Positions 45,123 through 55,361 are shown, counted from the first letter of the stretch. The stretch: 64,000 bases of DNA from Aeromicrobium sp. Root344 (GCF_001425755.1 NZ_LMDH01000001.1:127619-191618), one strand, 5' to 3'. Notes: generated by a model not told the origin, from the sequence alone. Translations and numbers: made by a program.

Positions 45123-47257
45123 GTCGCCACCCGTTGCAGCACGACCAGTGACCGCGCCGACACGTTGAGCGCGGCCCCCGCGTCGAACATGTCGCCGCCG
45201 GGTTGCTCCACGGCGCCCGTCGCGGTGTCGACGACGACGGTCCACGTCGCGCCGTAGTCGCCGTCGGGCAGCGTGAACTCGATGTCCTCGTGGTGCGCGT
45301 TGAACGCCAGCAGGAACGAGTCGTCGGTGATCCGCATGCCACGCACATCGCGGTCCGCGATCGCGTCACCGTTGAGGAACACCGCGATCGAGCGGCCGAA
45401 GGCGTCGTCCCAGTTCTGCTCCTTCATCTCCTCGCCCGACGGCGTGAACCAGGCGATGTCGCGCAGCTCGTCGGCCTTGCGGATCGGCTTGCCCTGGAAG
45501 AAGCGCCGGCGCCGGAACACCGGGTGCCGCCGCCGGAACGCGGTCAGCGACGCGGTGAAGTCGAGGAGCTCGGTCTCGTCGTTCTCGAGGCTCCAGTCGA
45601 CCCACGCGATCTCGTTGTCCTGGCAGTACACGTTGTTGTTGCCGCCCTGCGTGCGCCCGAGCTCGTCGCCGTGCAGCACCATCGGGACGCCCTGCGACAG
45701 CAGCATCGTGGCCAGCAGGTTGCGGCGCTGGCGGTGGCGCAGCTCCAGCACCTCGACGTCGTCAGTCGGCCCCTCGACGCCGCAGTTCCACGAGCGGTTG
45801 TCGTCGGCGCCGTCACGCCCGTCCTCGCCGTTGGCCTCGTTGTGCTTGTCGTTGTAGGACACGAGGTCGGTCAGCGTGAACCCGTCGTGCGCCGTCACGA
45901 AATTGATCGAGGCGTAGGGGCGCCGGCCGTTGTCCTGGTAGAGGTCTGACGACCCCGTGATGCGGGACGCGAACTCGCCGAGGGTTGCCGGCTCGCCGCG
46001 CCAGAAGTCGCGGACCGTGTCGCGGTAGAGCCCGTTCCACTCGGTCCACTGGGGCGGGAACCCGCCGACCTGGTAGCCGCCGGGGCCGACGTCCCACGGC
46101 TCGGCGATGAGCTTGACCTGGCTGACGACGGGATCCTGCTGCACGAGCTCGAAGAACGTCGCGAGCTTGTCGACGTCGTAGAACTCCCGCGCGAGCGTCG
46201 CGGCGAGGTCGAACCGGAAGCCGTCGACGTGCATCTCGGTGACCCAGTAGCGCAGCGAGTCCATGATGAGCTGGAGCGTCTGCGGGCTGCGCACGTTGAG
46301 CGAGTTGCCGGTGCCGGTGTAGTCCATGTAGTGCTGCTCGTCGTCCTCGACGAGGCGGTAGTAGGCGCAGTTGTCGATGCTGCGCATCGACAACGTCGGG
46401 CCGAGGTGGTTGCCCTCGGCCGTGTGGTTGTAGACGACGTCGAGGATGACCTCGATGTCGGCCTGGTGCAGCGCCCGCACCATGCCCTTGAACTCCTCGA
46501 CCTGGCGGCCGGGACGGGAGGCGTACGCGTCGTGCGGCGCGAAGAAGCCGATCGTGTTGTAGCCCCAGTAGTTGGTCAGGCCCTTCTCGGACAGGTAGTG
46601 GTCGGTGATGAACTGGTGCACCGGCAGCAGTTCGATCGCGGTGACGCCCAGCGACTTCAGGTGCGCGACGATCGCCGGGTGCGCGATGCCGGCGTACGTC
46701 CCGCGGAGGCTCTCGGGGACGTCCGGGTGCGTCTGGGTCAGGCCCTTGACGTGTGCCTCATAGATCACGGTCTCGTTGTAGGGCGTACGAGGCTGCCGGT
46801 CGTTGGCCCAGTCGAAGAACGGGTTGACCACCAGCGAGAACGGCACGTGACCGGCCGAGTCGTCGTCGTTGCGCTCCTCGGGGTTCTCGAGGTCGTACGC
46901 GAACAGTGCCGGGTCCCAGTCGAGCTCGCCGCCGATCGCCTTGGCATAGGGGTCGATCAGCAGCTTGTGAGGGTTGCAGCGCAAGCCGCTGGCGGGGTCG
47001 TACGGCCCGTGGACGCGGTAGCCGTAGCGCTGGCCGGGGCCGACGCCGAGCAGGAAGCCGTGGTGGACGAACCCGTCGACCTCCTCGAGCCGCACTCGAG
47101 TCTCGGTGCCGTCCTCGTCGAACAGGCAGAGCTCGACGAACTCCGCCGCCTCGGAGAACAGCGCGAAGTTGGTGCCGGTGCCGTCGAACGTCGCGCCCAA
47201 CGGATAGGACCTGCCGGGCCAAGGCTGCACGGATTCTCCCTCGTGGATGTCGGTCAT
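45119..47257 (-). CDS. glgX: Glycogen debranching enzyme GlgX/TreX type, copy 2
   Basis: 712 residues; cleaves alpha-1,6 branches to give linear chains for TreY. CBM48 N terminus ([28 protein letters not shown]), barrel region [15 protein letters not shown], region [18 protein letters not shown], region [15 protein letters not shown], region [17 protein letters not shown], and [17 protein letters not shown]. Placement between malQ and treY with 4-nt overlaps on both sides makes it the functional TreX of this locus. About the same length as copy 1 but clearly diverged from it. Confidence 0.97.
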   Translation of the reverse strand: MTDIHEGESVQPWPGRSYPLGATFDGTGTNFALFSEAAEFVELCLFDEDGTETRVRLEEVDGFVHHGFLLGVGPGQRYGYRVHGPYDPASGLRCNPHKLLIDPYAKAIGGELDWDPALFAYDLENPEERNDDDSAGHVPFSLVVNPFFDWANDRQPRTPYNETVIYEAHVKGLTQTHPDVPESLRGTYAGIAHPAIVAHLKSLGVTAIELLPVHQFITDHYLSEKGLTNYWGYNTIGFFAPHDAYASRPGRQVEEFKGMVRALHQADIEVILDVVYNHTAEGNHLGPTLSMRSIDNCAYYRLVEDDEQHYMDYTGTGNSLNVRSPQTLQLIMDSLRYWVTEMHVDGFRFDLAATLAREFYDVDKLATFFELVQQDPVVSQVKLIAEPWDVGPGGYQVGGFPPQWTEWNGLYRDTVRDFWRGEPATLGEFASRITGSSDLYQDNGRRPYASINFVTAHDGFTLTDLVSYNDKHNEANGEDGRDGADDNRSWNCGVEGPTDDVEVLELRHRQRRNLLATMLLSQGVPMVLHGDELGRTQGGNNNVYCQDNEIAWVDWSLENDETELLDFTASLTAFRRRHPVFRRRRFFQGKPIRKADELRDIAWFTPSGEEMKEQNWDDAFGRSIAVFLNGDAIADRDVRGMRITDDSFLLAFNAHHEDIEFTLPDGDYGATWTVVVDTATGAVEQPGGDMFDAGAALNVSARSLVVLQRVAT

Positions 47258-49221
47258 GATGCTGGCCGGGCCGCACGGAGCGGGGCCACGGCCGCGTGTA
47301 CCCGCTCATCGGCAAAGAACGCGTCGAGATCGACGGGAAGTGGGATGCGCCAGTTGGGATACTCGTCGACGGTGCCCGGGAGGTTGGGCTGCTGGAGCTG
47401 ACCGACCGCGTCGGCGGGCGAGCTGAGCACGAGCCGCGACGCCGCGCGCGCGATGACCGCGTGCAGCGCGACGACCGGGTCGTCGGCCCGGATGCCCTCG
47501 GCCTTCACCAGGTCGAACAGTGCCTCCCGGTCGGCCTCCGCCCGGTCGTACGCCTCGTCGGCCGGCCCGTCGAGCAGCCCGAGGTCGGCCTGGACGCGGA
47601 TGCGCTCGTCCTGCAGCCAGCCGGCGACGGTCGGCAGGTCGTGCGTGCTGATGCTGGCCATCGTCTCGGGCTCCCAGTCCTGCGGCCGGAGGTGTGGCTG
47701 ACCCGGCGCGTCCCAGTCGCGCTCGAACCACAGCACCGCCGAGCTCAGGATGCCGCGCTGGTGCATCGTCTCGGTGACGACCTCCTCGACCGTGCCGAGG
47801 TCCTCGCCGACGACGATCGCGCCGGCGCGATGGGCCTCGAGCGTCAGGACCGCGAGCATGACGTCGGAGTCGTAGTGCACGTACGTCCCGCGGTGCGCGG
47901 GCTCGCCCGGCGGGATCCACCACAGGCGCCACAGGCCGGCGATGTGGTCGATGCGGATGCCGTCGCCGTGTCGCAGGACGCTGCGGATCACGTCGCGGAA
48001 CGGCGCATACCCCGACGCGGCGAGCTTGTCGGGGCGCCACGGCGGCAGCCCCCAGTCCTGGCCGAGCGGGTTGAAGGCATCTGCGGGGCATCCCACGCGT
48101 ACGTCGGAGGCGAAGGTGTCCTGTAGCGCCCACGCGTCGGCACCACCAGGGTGCACGCCGACCGGCAGGTCATGGACGATGCCGACCGCCATGCCGGCGT
48201 CACGCGCGGCCGCACGAGCGGCGTCGAGCTGCTCGCGGCAGAGCACCTGGAGCCAGGCATGGAAGTCGATGCGGTGGCCCAGCGACAGACGCGCCTCGGC
48301 GACGGCGTCGCCCTCGGGATCATGCAGCTCGTCGGGCCACTCGCGCCAGTCGGCGCCGTGCAGCTCGGCCAGCGCGGCGAATGTCGCGTACGCGTCGAGG
48401 TCGGGGTCGTCGCGGTCGATCGTGCCGGCATGGACCCACAGCAGCTCGAGGGCGGCGAGCTTGGCCGCCCACACGCCGTCGTAGTCGATCAGCTCGGTGT
48501 CCTGGTCGGGCAGCAGCGCGAGGACGTCCTCGCGCGTGCGGTCGTCGGCGGCCGCAAACGCTGCGGTGTCGGTGACCCGGAGGTAGAGCGGGTTGGCGAA
48601 GCGCCGGCTCGCCGGTGAGTAGGGCGAGCGTTCCAGAGGATGCGAGGGCATGAACGCCTGCACCGGGTTGACCAGCAGCACCCCGGCACCCTGCTCGGCG
48701 CCGGAGCGGCGAGCCGTCTCGGCGAGGTCGCCGTAGTCACCCATCCCCCACGACGCGGCGGACCGCAGGGCGTACAGCTGCAGCATCCATCCCCACGTGC
48801 GGGGGACCTCCGGCATACGGTCCGGCGCGACGACGACCGTGACCTCCTGGTCACGGGTGACGAAGCGGTGCCAGCCGAGGGGCAGGTCAGCGGGCAGCTC
48901 GCCCTCCACAGCGAGCTCGGAGCCGTCCTCGAGCAGCAGCCGGCCGGCGGCACCGACCTCACGCGCCGTCCCGTGCGTCACGGCGATCGTGGCAGGCAGC
49001 GGCCGCCGGGCGAGCTCGGCCTCGACGAGCCCGAGCTCCCGCTCGATCGACTCGGGGCTGCTGGCGTCGACGTCGAGCCGGGCCAGCACCGCGACCACGA
49101 TCTCGTCGTCGACCGTCACGACCTCACGGTCGGAGCCCTCGTACGCCATGGCGACGCCGTGGGCGGCGGCGAGCCGGCTCAGCGCGTCAGCGTCGTCGGT
49201 CGCGGCCATGAGGTCCAGCAT
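47254..49221 (-). CDS. malQ: 4-alpha-glucanotransferase (amylomaltase)
   Basis: Moves glucan segments between maltodextrins, releasing glucose. 655 residues, GH77. Landmarks: VNPVQAFMPSHPLERSPYSP, GIVHDLPVGVHPGGADAW, DGIRIDHIAGLWRLWWIP with the nucleophile Asp, VGEDLGTVEEVV with the acid/base Glu, and STHDLPTVAGW. The extra N-terminal 150 residues are normal in actinobacterial forms. Start at the first ATG is uncertain; an ATG four codons later is possible. First gene of malQ-glgX-treY. Confidence 0.96.
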   Translation of the reverse strand: MLDLMAATDDADALSRLAAAHGVAMAYEGSDREVVTVDDEIVVAVLARLDVDASSPESIERELGLVEAELARRPLPATIAVTHGTAREVGAAGRLLLEDGSELAVEGELPADLPLGWHRFVTRDQEVTVVVAPDRMPEVPRTWGWMLQLYALRSAASWGMGDYGDLAETARRSGAEQGAGVLLVNPVQAFMPSHPLERSPYSPASRRFANPLYLRVTDTAAFAAADDRTREDVLALLPDQDTELIDYDGVWAAKLAALELLWVHAGTIDRDDPDLDAYATFAALAELHGADWREWPDELHDPEGDAVAEARLSLGHRIDFHAWLQVLCREQLDAARAAARDAGMAVGIVHDLPVGVHPGGADAWALQDTFASDVRVGCPADAFNPLGQDWGLPPWRPDKLAASGYAPFRDVIRSVLRHGDGIRIDHIAGLWRLWWIPPGEPAHRGTYVHYDSDVMLAVLTLEAHRAGAIVVGEDLGTVEEVVTETMHQRGILSSAVLWFERDWDAPGQPHLRPQDWEPETMASISTHDLPTVAGWLQDERIRVQADLGLLDGPADEAYDRAEADREALFDLVKAEGIRADDPVVALHAVIARAASRLVLSSPADAVGQLQQPNLPGTVDEYPNWRIPLPVDLDAFFADERVHAAVAPLRAARPAS

Positions 49222-49388
49222 CCCCGGTGGCGGGGCGGCTCTCCAAACCGGTGGTCACGTAGGCGGCCCGCACCCGCAACTGGCGGGGCGGGTCGAAGAT
49301 CGTCAGGCCGCGGGCTGCGAGCATGCGGGCCAGGAGCAGAGTCGTGCGCATGGGGGTGCGAGTACCCCGTTGGGACGGGTCGAACCGC

Positions 49389-50168
49389 TCAGCTGCCTGT
49401 GAACGTCGCCTTGCCGGGACCGTTCTCGATGAACGAGTCCATGCCTGCCGACTGGTCGTCGGTCGCCCACAGCGCAGCGAACTCCGAGCGCTCGATCTCG
49501 AGGCCCGTCTGGAGGTCGACCTCGAGTCCGCGGTCGACCGCGCTCTTGGCGGCGCGCAGCGCGAGGGCCGGGCCGCCGACGAACTGCGCCGCCCACTCGA
49601 CGGCCTTGAGGTAGACCTCGTCTGCGGGGTGCAGCTGGTCGACGAGACCGATCGCGAGCGCCTCGTGCGCGTCGATGAACCGGCCCGTGTAGATCAGGTC
49701 CTTGGCCTTGGCCGGCCCCACGAGGCGGGCCAGGCGCTGGGTGCCACCCGCGCCGGGGATGATGCCCAGCAGGATCTCCGGCTGGCCGAGCTTGGCGTTG
49801 TCGGCGGCAAAGCGTACGTCCGTCGCCAGGGCCACCTCGCAGCCACCACCGAGGGCGAACCCCGTGATCGCCGAGACCGTGGGCTTGCCGAGCGCGGCGA
49901 GCGACCGGGTGAAGGCCTGCAGGAGGTGGGCGTGCCGGCTGATGTCCTGATAGGACATCGCGGCCATCTCCTTGATGTCGGCGCCGGCTGCGAACGCGCG
50001 CTCGCCGCCGTAGACGACGACCGCGGAGACGTCGTCGCGCCGGTCGGCCTCCCCGCACGCCTCGATGATCTCGCGCTGCATCTGCGCGTCGAGGGCGTTC
50101 ATCTTGGGCCGGTCGAGCCGGATCGTGCCCACCCCGTCGCTGACCTCGAGTCGTACGAACTCACCCAT
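49389..50168 (-). CDS. Enoyl-CoA hydratase/isomerase family protein
   Basis: 259 residues from the ATG at 50166-50168, with GGAGGCACG upstream. Crotonase fold: oxyanion-hole segments [14 protein letters not shown] and [15 protein letters not shown]; catalytic Glu in [26 protein letters not shown] (given in two parts here: [19 protein letters not shown]). These match true beta-oxidation enoyl-CoA hydratases that hydrate trans-2-enoyl-CoA. It stands alone downstream of the PfkB kinase gene, 89 nt away. Confidence 0.93.
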   Translation of the reverse strand: MGEFVRLEVSDGVGTIRLDRPKMNALDAQMQREIIEACGEADRRDDVSAVVVYGGERAFAAGADIKEMAAMSYQDISRHAHLLQAFTRSLAALGKPTVSAITGFALGGGCEVALATDVRFAADNAKLGQPEILLGIIPGAGGTQRLARLVGPAKAKDLIYTGRFIDAHEALAIGLVDQLHPADEVYLKAVEWAAQFVGGPALALRAAKSAVDRGLEVDLQTGLEIERSEFAALWATDDQSAGMDSFIENGPGKATFTGS

Positions 50169-50257
50169 CGTGCCTCCAGCCGCGTCGTCGGGCGGTCGTC
50201 CCGCCATCGCGTCCGAGCATAGGACAGCGTCGACGGCGGGCCCGACCAGCCCGAGCG

Positions 50258-51184
50258 CTAGGCGGCGGCGATCGGCGGCAGCTCGTCGCGCGTGGGCGGT
50301 TCGGCGCCGGCCCGCCCGACGGTGATGGCCGCCGAGATGTTGGCGTGGTGCATGTACGACCGCAGGTCGGACAGCGACAGCCCACGGACGCCGGCAGCCG
50401 GGTCCGATCCCTCGACCCCGACCAGTCCGGTCGTCGTCATCGCGTCGATCAGCCCCGACATGTAGGAGTCGCCGGCACCCACGGTGTCGATGACCGGCGT
50501 CGTCGACGAGGCCACGTGCACCTCGCCCGCCGCGTGTACGGCGAACGAACCGCGCGCGCCGGCCGTGATGACGACCAGGCCGGCACCGAGGGCGATCCAG
50601 CTGCGCGCCACGACGGTCGGCGCGATGCCCGGGTGCAACCAGTCGAGGTCCTCGTCACTGACCTTGACGACGCCGCACGACCCGACGAGCCGGTTCAGGC
50701 GGTCCAGCACCGCGTCGCGGTCGTCGAGCAGCCGCGGCCGGATGTTGGGGTCGAACGTGACGAGTGCCGTCTCCGCCGCGCGCGTGACGAGGTCCTCGAC
50801 GGCATCCGCACCGGGGCCGAGGTAGGCCGCGATCGACCCTGTGTGCACCAGAGGTCCGATCGGCACCGAGTCGAGCCCCGCCGGGTCCCACGTGATGTCG
50901 AAGTCATATCTCGCGGCGCCACGAGCATCGAGCCATGCTGTCGCCGTCGAGGTGGGTCCCGGACCCACGCTCAGCGGCGCCAGCCTGACGTTGCCCCGCT
51001 CGAGGGCCGCCCGGACGACCTGTCCACGCTCGTCCTCGCCGATGCTCGTCGCCAGCATGACCGGGTGACCCAGGCGGCCGAGGCCGACGGCGACGTTCGC
51101 CGGGCTGCCACCCGGGTGCTCGCTCCGGCGGCCGTCCGACCTCACCACGATGTCGACGAGCGACTCCCCCACGACGAGGATCAC
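50258..51184 (-). CDS. PfkB-family sugar kinase (probable fructokinase)
   Basis: 308 residues. PfkB signatures: HPGGSPANVAVGLGRLG near the N terminus and DTVGAGDSYMSGLIDAM with the catalytic Asp near the C terminus. The GTG overlaps the ATPase stop as GTGA, so the kinase is coupled to the importer and should phosphorylate the imported sugar. Gene order matches the frcBCAK-type fructose system known from rhizobia; fructose is therefore the favoured substrate, by inference. Confidence 0.9.
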   Translation of the reverse strand: MILVVGESLVDIVVRSDGRRSEHPGGSPANVAVGLGRLGHPVMLATSIGEDERGQVVRAALERGNVRLAPLSVGPGPTSTATAWLDARGAARYDFDITWDPAGLDSVPIGPLVHTGSIAAYLGPGADAVEDLVTRAAETALVTFDPNIRPRLLDDRDAVLDRLNRLVGSCGVVKVSDEDLDWLHPGIAPTVVARSWIALGAGLVVITAGARGSFAVHAAGEVHVASSTTPVIDTVGAGDSYMSGLIDAMTTTGLVGVEGSDPAAGVRGLSLSDLRSYMHHANISAAITVGRAGAEPPTRDELPPIAAA

Positions 51185-51960
51185 GTGACGACCATCGCGC
51201 CGGTCATGATCGCCACTGCCTCCTGCGGTGTGTGCGTCTGGGGCGTGATGACCGCCGCACGGCGCCCGAGTCGCTGGATCTGGATGCGGTCGGCAACCTC
51301 GAACACCTGCGGCATGTCGTGGCTGATGAGGATCACCGGCATGCCCTGGTCGCGCAGGTCGCGAACGAGCTGTAGCACCTGGGCCGACTCGCGTACCCCG
51401 AGTGCCGCCGTCGGCTCGTCCAGGATCACGACCTTGGAGCCGAACGCCGCCGCGCGGGCGACCGCCACCGCTTGGCGCTGACCACCCGAGAGGTTCTCGA
51501 CCGCCTGGGTCATCGACTGCAGCGTGGAGATGCCGAGGTCCTCGACCTGCTGCTTGGCCCGGTCACGCATGCCCTTCTTGTCGAGCATCCGGAACACCGA
51601 CCCGCGTACGCCCGGCAGTCGCTGCTCCCGCCCGAGGAACAAGTTGCTCGCGATGTCGAGCGCAGGCGAGACGGCGAGGGTCTGGTAGACCGTCTCGATC
51701 CCCGCCCGGCGAGCGTCGTCGGGACGGTGGAACTCGACGGGCCGGCCCTCGACGAGGATCTGCCCGGCGTCCGGCGTGTAGGCGCCTGACAGGCACTTGA
51801 TCAGCGTGGACTTGCCGGCGCCGTTGTCGCCGATGATCGCCAGCACCTCGCCGGCGTGCAGCTCGAGGTCGACGCCGGCCAGGCCGACGACGTGTCCGAA
51901 CGTCTTGACGAGGCCACGGGCCTCGAGGATGGGGGTGCTGGTTGCTGTGGAGGTGGTCAT
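51181..51960 (-). CDS. Sugar ABC transporter ATP-binding protein, single-domain (FrcA-like)
   Basis: 259 residues. Walker A GDNGAGKST, Q-loop TVYQTLAVSPALDIASNLFLG, signature LSGGQRQ, Walker B VVILDEPTAALG, switch LISHDM. It has one nucleotide-binding domain, unlike the double-length RbsA/XylG proteins, as in FrcA. The ATG overlaps the permease stop (ATGA). A much longer open frame upstream covers the permease in a wrong frame. Confidence 0.93.
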   Translation of the reverse strand: MTTSTATSTPILEARGLVKTFGHVVGLAGVDLELHAGEVLAIIGDNGAGKSTLIKCLSGAYTPDAGQILVEGRPVEFHRPDDARRAGIETVYQTLAVSPALDIASNLFLGREQRLPGVRGSVFRMLDKKGMRDRAKQQVEDLGISTLQSMTQAVENLSGGQRQAVAVARAAAFGSKVVILDEPTAALGVRESAQVLQLVRDLRDQGMPVILISHDMPQVFEVADRIQIQRLGRRAAVITPQTHTPQEAVAIMTGAMVVT

Positions 51961-53009
51961 GCGCGTGCCTTCCTGATCCACTGGTCGACGGAGACCGCGA
52001 CGATGACGAGCACACCGACGGCGAGGGTCTGGTAGAGGGGGTCGTATCCCGCGAGGCTGAGCCCGTTGCGGAACACGCCGACGATCAGGGCGCCGATCAG
52101 GCTGCCCCACAAGGCGCCACGGCCGCCGAACAGGCTCGTGCCTCCGATCACCACTGCGGTGATCGAGTCGAGGTTGGCGTCGACGCCGGCGTTGGGGCTC
52201 GCGGCGTTGACCCGGCCCATGAGGATCCACCCGGCCGCTGCGAACAACGCGCCGGCAGTGACGTAGACGCTGAGGATGACACGGGTGACGTGGATGCCGC
52301 TCAGGCGGGCCGATTCCGAGTCGTCGCCGACGGCGTACACGTGGCGGCCCCACGAGGTCTGGCTCAGTGCGAAGGCCACTGCGACGTAGAGCAGGATCAT
52401 CAGCACCACGCCGTACGTGATCTGGGCGCCGCCGACCGTGAAGGACTTGCCGGTCCAGGTCAACAGGCCGGGCATCTCGATGCCGCGGGTCGTGGCGCCG
52501 TCCGAGTAGAGGAGTGCGACGGCGGTGAACACGTTGAAGGTGCCGAGCGTCACGATGAACGGCGGCAGGTTGAGCCGGGTCACGAGCACACCGTTGATGA
52601 CGCCGGTGGCCACGCCGATGACGAGGGCCGCGAACAGGGCGAGCGGCCCGGGCCACCCGTGGTCGGTCGCAACGCCGGCGGCGACGAGCGTCGACAGGAT
52701 CATGGCTGCGCCGACCGACAGGTCGATCCCGGCGGTCAGGACGATCAGCGTCTGGCCGATCGCGAGCGCGCCGATCACGGCGACCTGCTGCACGACGAGG
52801 GACAGGTTGGCAGTGCTCAGGAACCGATCGTTGAGCAGCCCGAAGGCGATCATCGACAGGATCAGCACGAGGGCGGGGCTCAGTGCCGGATAGCGGTGGA
52901 GCACGGTGCGTACGCGGTCGAGCGGACTCGGAGGCTGGGTCAGCCCGGCGTCGGTCAGCACCTCCAGGGGGTGGTCGACGAGCGCGGTGTCTTGAGGTTC
53001 GGTGGTCAT
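51957..53009 (-). CDS. Sugar ABC transporter permease, RbsC/FrcC type
   Basis: 350 residues from the ATG at 53007-53009 with GAGAGGA upstream. About ten membrane helices; family motifs IGALAIGQTLIVLTAGIDLSVGA near the first third and ITAVVIGGTSLFGGRGALWGSLIGALIVG near the end (quoted in part: GGTSLFGGRGALWGSLIGA). Carries the imported sugar with the ATPase and binding protein encoded on either side. Confidence 0.93.
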   Translation of the reverse strand: MTTEPQDTALVDHPLEVLTDAGLTQPPSPLDRVRTVLHRYPALSPALVLILSMIAFGLLNDRFLSTANLSLVVQQVAVIGALAIGQTLIVLTAGIDLSVGAAMILSTLVAAGVATDHGWPGPLALFAALVIGVATGVINGVLVTRLNLPPFIVTLGTFNVFTAVALLYSDGATTRGIEMPGLLTWTGKSFTVGGAQITYGVVLMILLYVAVAFALSQTSWGRHVYAVGDDSESARLSGIHVTRVILSVYVTAGALFAAAGWILMGRVNAASPNAGVDANLDSITAVVIGGTSLFGGRGALWGSLIGALIVGVFRNGLSLAGYDPLYQTLAVGVLVIVAVSVDQWIRKARA

Positions 53010-53081
53010 GGGTGGTCCTCTCGATCTGGGTCTGTGGGCGGGTGAGGCGGGGTGCCGCGAGGACACCCCGCCGTCGTGCAC

Positions 53082-54164
53082 TCAGCCCCAGCAGGTGGAC
53101 TTCCCGGCGGCGGTGTCGACGCTCTCGACGCCGTCCTGCGGGTCGTCGGTCACGAGCTTGACGCCGGTGTCGAAGAAGTCGAGACCGGGACTGGTCTTCG
53201 GCTTGGTGCCGTCCTTGGCGAGCTTGGCGATCGCCTCGACGCCCTTGGCCGCCATCTCCAACGGGTACTGCTGTGCCGTGGCGCCGATGATGCCGTCCTT
53301 GACGTAGCCGACACCCGCGCAGCCACCGTCGATCGAGACGATCGTGACGCCCTTCTCCTTGCCGGCGCTCTTCAGTGCCTGGTACGCGCCATAGGCCGCG
53401 GGCTCGTTGATCGTGTAGACCACGTTGATGTCGGGGTTCTTCGACAGGCAGGTCTCCATCGCGGTCGTGCCGCCGTCCTCCGCGCCGTTGGTCGGCTCGT
53501 TGCACACGATCTGGTAGTCGCCACCGCTGTAGGAGCCGGACTTGGCCTCGTCGGCGTTCTTCTTCTTGTCCTTCGTCGGGATGCCCATGCCGGTCAGGAA
53601 GCCCTGGTCGCGGTTGTAGTCGACCGAGACGACCTTGTCGTTGAACAGGTCGAGCATCGCGATGACGGCCTTCTTGCCGTCGAGCTTCTTGGCGGTCCAG
53701 GAGCCGATCGACTCGCCGGCCTTGAAGTTGTCGGTGGCGAACGTGATGTCGACCGCGTCCGCGGGGTCCGGCGGCGTGTCCAGGGCGATGACGAAGAGCC
53801 CGGCGTCACGCGCCTTCTCGATCGCGTCGACGACGCCGGGACCGTTGGGGGTGATGAGGATGCCCTTCTGGCCGAGCGAGATGGCGTTCTCGATCGCCTG
53901 GATCTGGGTGTCCTCGTCGCCGTCGGTCTTGCCCGCCGCGAGCTTGAGGTCGACGCCGTTGGCCTTCGCGGCCTTCTTGGCACCGTCCTGCATCGCGACG
54001 AAGAACGGGTTGCTGGTCGTCTTGACGATCAGCGAGACGCCGACGTCGCCCTTCGAACCGCCCGAGTCGGAGCCGGAGCCGCACGCCGCGAGCACCAGCG
54101 TGGAGGCCAGAACCGCGGTCGCGGCGGCCGCGAACCGGCGTCGGGAGACAGATGGTGTTTTCAC
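53082..54164 (-). CDS. Sugar ABC transporter solute-binding lipoprotein (RbsB/FrcB type)
   Basis: 360 residues from the GTG at 54162-54164, preceded by AGAGGA. The signal has a twin-arginine-like SVSRRRFAAAATAV start and lipobox LAAC. The mature part is a type-1 periplasmic-binding fold: VSLIVKTTSNPFFVAMQDGAKKAA, KGILITPNGPGVVDAIEKARDAG, LDTPPDPADAVDITFATDN, and VSIDGGCAGVGYVKDGIIGATAQQYP (in part). Gene order with permease, single-domain ATPase and PfkB kinase resembles frcBCAK. Divergent from a LacI regulator with two operators. Confidence 0.93.
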   Translation of the reverse strand: MKTPSVSRRRFAAAATAVLASTLVLAACGSGSDSGGSKGDVGVSLIVKTTSNPFFVAMQDGAKKAAKANGVDLKLAAGKTDGDEDTQIQAIENAISLGQKGILITPNGPGVVDAIEKARDAGLFVIALDTPPDPADAVDITFATDNFKAGESIGSWTAKKLDGKKAVIAMLDLFNDKVVSVDYNRDQGFLTGMGIPTKDKKKNADEAKSGSYSGGDYQIVCNEPTNGAEDGGTTAMETCLSKNPDINVVYTINEPAAYGAYQALKSAGKEKGVTIVSIDGGCAGVGYVKDGIIGATAQQYPLEMAAKGVEAIAKLAKDGTKPKTSPGLDFFDTGVKLVTDDPQDGVESVDTAAGKSTCWG

Positions 54165-54193
54165 GATGATTCCTCTCACAACGCCAGACCGTC

Positions 54194-54207
54194 TGACATC
54201 GTTGTCA
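54194..54207. promoter_or_regulatory. LacI-type operator O1 of the sugar operon
   Basis: TGACATCGTTGTCA: perfect 5-bp arms TGACA/TGTCA around TCGT. It lies 30 nt upstream of the binding-protein start. The same motif recurs at 54261-54274. Confidence 0.75.
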
Positions 54208-54246
54208 TAAAGTGTTCTACCTCACACGGAATCAGGCGTCAAGGGT

Positions 54247-54252
54247 TACGCT
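54247..54252 (+). promoter_or_regulatory. Putative -10 element (leaderless) of the second LacI gene
   Basis: TACGCT, 7 nt before the ATG at 54260; lies between the two operators. Confidence 0.45.
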
Positions 54253-54259
54253 GTGTCCC

Positions 54260-55291
54260 ATGACACCGTTGTCACCCAAACCAGCCCCGCGGCAGCGGCC
54301 CACGATGAAGGACGTCGCCCGCGAGGCCGGCGTCGGCATCAAGACCGTCTCCCGCGTCGTCAACGGCGAGGGCTACGTCGGCGAGGCCACGGCGGCCCGC
54401 GTACGAGCTGCCGTCGAGCGACTCGCCTATCGACGAGACGTGAGCGCCGGGTCGCTGCGCCGGGCCGATCGCCGCACCCTCAGCATCGGGCTGCTGCTGG
54501 GCGACGTCTCCAACCCGTTCGACGCCCAGGTCCACCGGGGAGTCGAGGACGCCGCCGGCGCCGCGGGATTCGCCGTGCTCTCGGCGAGCCTCGACGAGGA
54601 TCCCGAACGCGAGCGCGAGCTGGTGCCGACGATGGGGTCCTACCAGGTCGACGGCCTGATCGTGATGCCGGCCGGACCCGATCCCACGGCCCTGCAACGT
54701 GAGATGGACGCCGGCATGCCGGTCGTGCTGGTCGACCGCGGCGTCGAGGGACTCGAGACCGACAGCGTCGTGGTCGACAACCAGAGCGGTGCCCGGCTGG
54801 CCACCGAGCACCTCATCTCGTACGGGCACCGACACATCGCGTTCATGGGCGACCGCCAGTTCCTGCCGACGGCGCGCATGCGTCTCGAGGGCTATCGCGA
54901 GGCGTGCTGGGCGGCCCGGGCCGCGACCCACATCATCCCGGACCTCTCCAACGAGTACCTCGCGGAGACCGCCACCCGGGCGATGCTGCAGGCGAGCCCC
55001 GCGCCGACGGCCATCTTCGCCGCCCAGAACCTCGTGACGATCGGGGTCGTACGAGCGCTGCGCAGCCTCGGCCTGGAGCACGAGATCGCGGTGGTCGGGT
55101 TCGACGACATCTCGCTCGGCGACCTGGTCTCCCCCGCGATCACCGTCATCGCCCAGGACCCGCACCTCATCGGCAAGATGGCCGCCGAGCGCCTCCTCGC
55201 CCGTATCAGGGGTGACACGGGTCCGGTGGAGCAGATCATCGTCCCGACGTCGTTCCTCGTACGCGGCTCCGGCGAGATCCCACCACCGTGA
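54260..55291 (+). CDS. LacI-family regulator of the sugar (fructose-type) import operon
   Basis: 343 residues from the ATG at 54260. HTH: PTMKDVAREAGVGIKTVSRVVN, then hinge VSAGSLRRADRRTLSIGLLLGDVSNPFDAQ and a sensor domain ending IAVVGFDDISLGDLVSPAITVIAQD. Divergent from the importer and kinase genes. An operator overlaps its own start codon and another sits near the importer promoter, so it should be autoregulated and repress the operon until the sugar or its phosphate binds. Confidence 0.92.
   Translation: MTPLSPKPAPRQRPTMKDVAREAGVGIKTVSRVVNGEGYVGEATAARVRAAVERLAYRRDVSAGSLRRADRRTLSIGLLLGDVSNPFDAQVHRGVEDAAGAAGFAVLSASLDEDPERERELVPTMGSYQVDGLIVMPAGPDPTALQREMDAGMPVVLVDRGVEGLETDSVVVDNQSGARLATEHLISYGHRHIAFMGDRQFLPTARMRLEGYREACWAARAATHIIPDLSNEYLAETATRAMLQASPAPTAIFAAQNLVTIGVVRALRSLGLEHEIAVVGFDDISLGDLVSPAITVIAQDPHLIGKMAAERLLARIRGDTGPVEQIIVPTSFLVRGSGEIPPP
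54261..54274. promoter_or_regulatory. LacI-type operator O2, overlapping the regulator's start codon
   Basis: TGACACCGTTGTCA: the same arms TGACA/TGTCA and CGTT core as O1, centre-to-centre 67 bp. It covers codons 1-5 of the regulator gene. Confidence 0.7.
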
Positions 55292-55361
55292 AGCTCACGA
55301 AGTGCGGGGGCGTACGAGCGGCGTTACCGTCGAAAGGTTGACCCCCGACGAAAGGTGCCCC

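Noticed and set aside
51181..53505. A 774-residue reading frame ending with the ABC ATPase
   Set aside because: The first 515 residues are the permease gene read in a wrong frame; the ATPase start is fixed by the ATGA overlap at 51957-51960.
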